From positions 1 to 5,488 of the forward strand of contig LKNH01000185.1 of the NCBI GenBank assembly GCA_001564135.1: 5,488 nt of DNA, read 5' to 3'. Position 1 is the stretch's first letter. Each line of letters starts with the position of its first letter. The position numbers and the translations under genes were made by a program. Under the pieces are notes generated by a model, which made no database searches, had not been told where the DNA came from, and worked only from the letters and a program-made list of their open reading frames with translations. Source of the DNA: Halobacteriaceae archaeon Tc-Br11_E2g27. Lineage in GTDB: Archaea > Halobacteriota > Halobacteria > Halobacteriales > Haloarculaceae. This document shows, piece after piece, positions 4,665-5,488 of the stretch.

Positions 4665-5488
4665 GTGACCGTAGCGCCAGTCTCTCAGGCAGAACAGTAC
4701 CTCCTCGCAGTGCGTCGTGGCGAGTCGCCTGCAAAATACCGTTCGTCACTGGCATCGCTTGCCCCGGACGAACTCGCCACGGCCCTGTCGAGCGACGAAC
4801 AGCGACTCGCGTTCTGGGTAAACTGTTACAACGCCATCACCCAGCGCGTCATCGCAGAGAACAAAACGGGATACAAGAGCCGCCGAGATTTCTTCAAGAC
4901 GCCACACGAGACGGTTGCCGGATACGAGGTGAGCCTCAACGATATCGAGCACGGGATTTTACGCTGTGGCCAGCATCCATTTGGCGGCGGTTATCTCCGG
5001 CGACCATCGCGGTCGCGAGACGACTTTCTACAGCAACAGGAGTTGAGCAAGCGTGACCCACGGGTCCATTTTGCGCTCAACTGCGGGGCAAAAAGCTGCC
5101 CCCCTATTCGTACGTACACAAGCGAGGAGGTTACCGAACAGCTGGATGTCGCAACTCGTGCCTACCTTGACCAACACGTTGAGTATGCCCCAGAAAGCGG
5201 TGGCATCCTCTCGCGGGTGTTTGGTCCAGGGACTGTAACAGTCCCACGGCGAATGCTCTGGTATCGAGGCGATTTCGGCCGCAAGCGCGATATTATCTCG
5301 TTTCTTCGCTACTATGACCAACTGCCACAGGGCGTCTGGCCGCGAATCGCCTATCATGACTGGGACTGGAGTTTCGACCCGGCAGATTACGCCACAGCCC
5401 ACACTATCGAGTCAAGCGAGGACGCAGGTGAGACAACCGAAACGGCGTCGGGAAACGGAACAGGTTCGAGAGAGGGGACAGTCGCTGA
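4665..5488 (+). CDS. DUF547-family protein (3' end outside window)
   Basis: The frame begins at GTG 4665 (MTVAPVSQAEQYLLAVRRGE), just after an in-frame TAA at 4659-4661, and stays open to the window edge for 274 full codons plus two bases. DUF547 signatures occur in order: LAFWVNCYNAITQRV (about residues 48-62), LNDIEHGILRCG (91-102), and DPRVHFALNCGAKSCPPI from residue 131, with Cys140 and Cys145. Further on are IISFLRYYDQLP and YHDWDWSFD (from residue 230). The family's biochemical function is unestablished; the conserved Cys and His residues would permit a thiol-based activity, but that is inference. No signal peptide or membrane segment is visible, so it is probably cytoplasmic. The last 30 or so residues form a Glu/Thr/Gly-rich tail that is probably disordered. 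The final TGA (5486-5488) is out of frame, so the true stop lies beyond. It starts 57 bases after the interrupted gene. Confidence 0.88.
   Translation, partial: MTVAPVSQAEQYLLAVRRGESPAKYRSSLASLAPDELATALSSDEQRLAFWVNCYNAITQRVIAENKTGYKSRRDFFKTPHETVAGYEVSLNDIEHGILRCGQHPFGGGYLRRPSRSRDDFLQQQELSKRDPRVHFALNCGAKSCPPIRTYTSEEVTEQLDVATRAYLDQHVEYAPESGGILSRVFGPGTVTVPRRMLWYRGDFGRKRDIISFLRYYDQLPQGVWPRIAYHDWDWSFDPADYATAHTIESSEDAGETTETASGNGTGSREGTVA

Noticed and set aside
4655..5056. 133-residue frame overlapping the start of the DUF547 gene
   Set aside because: It is the wrong frame of the DUF547 gene; the clear FWVNCYN and DIEHGILR motifs are in the other frame.
5028..5402. 124-residue minus-strand frame
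   Set aside because: It is antisense to the DUF547 core motifs and has no recognisable domain.
5486..5488. Terminal TGA as the stop of the DUF547 gene
   Set aside because: It is out of frame; the codon at the edge begins at 5487 (GA and an unseen base).

Overview
The window looks haloarchaeal. The proteins are acidic (rich in Asp and Glu), the arginyl-tRNA synthetase and ATP-dependent DNA ligase are archaeal in type, and most genes appear leaderless, with an AT-rich box centred about 25-29 bases upstream of the start codon. Two of the five starts are GTG. The family assignments come from motifs read by eye; no database search was possible.

All five genes are on the + strand. (1) At 3-1292 is the C-terminal part, about three quarters, of arginyl-tRNA synthetase (argS), with its 5' end outside the window. 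(2) At 1293-1590 is a gene-free stretch with two tandem hairpins and a T-rich run (a likely argS terminator), followed by a strong TATA-like box with no obvious ORF behind it. (3) At 1591-1992 is a small, divergent GNAT-type acetyltransferase. (4) At 2061-3755 is a complete ATP-dependent DNA ligase (ligA) with all nucleotidyltransferase motifs. (5) At 3834-4607 is a conserved-looking helical protein of unknown function, interrupted by an in-frame TAG. (6) From 4665 to the window end is a DUF547-family protein, incomplete at its 3' end.

The most notable item is at 4076-4153: a 78-bp, almost perfectly symmetric palindrome inserted in gene 5. It has 15-bp terminal inverted repeats (14 of 15 match), a perfect 22-bp GC-rich core, and a flanking TGA on each side that looks like a 3-bp target-site duplication. 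Insert plus duplication is 81 bp, or 27 codons, so the host frame continues on the far side. The only stop inside it is the TAG at 4149-4151, and its first base is exactly the one position where the two terminal repeats disagree. With matching repeats that codon would be CAG and the whole insert would be open. This looks like a miniature, non-autonomous mobile element (MITE-like) that keeps the host frame and carries a disabling point difference.

Functionally the window combines translation (ArgS), DNA joining in replication and repair (LigA), and three poorly characterised proteins. Apparent separate promoters suggest mostly independent transcription rather than one tight operon.
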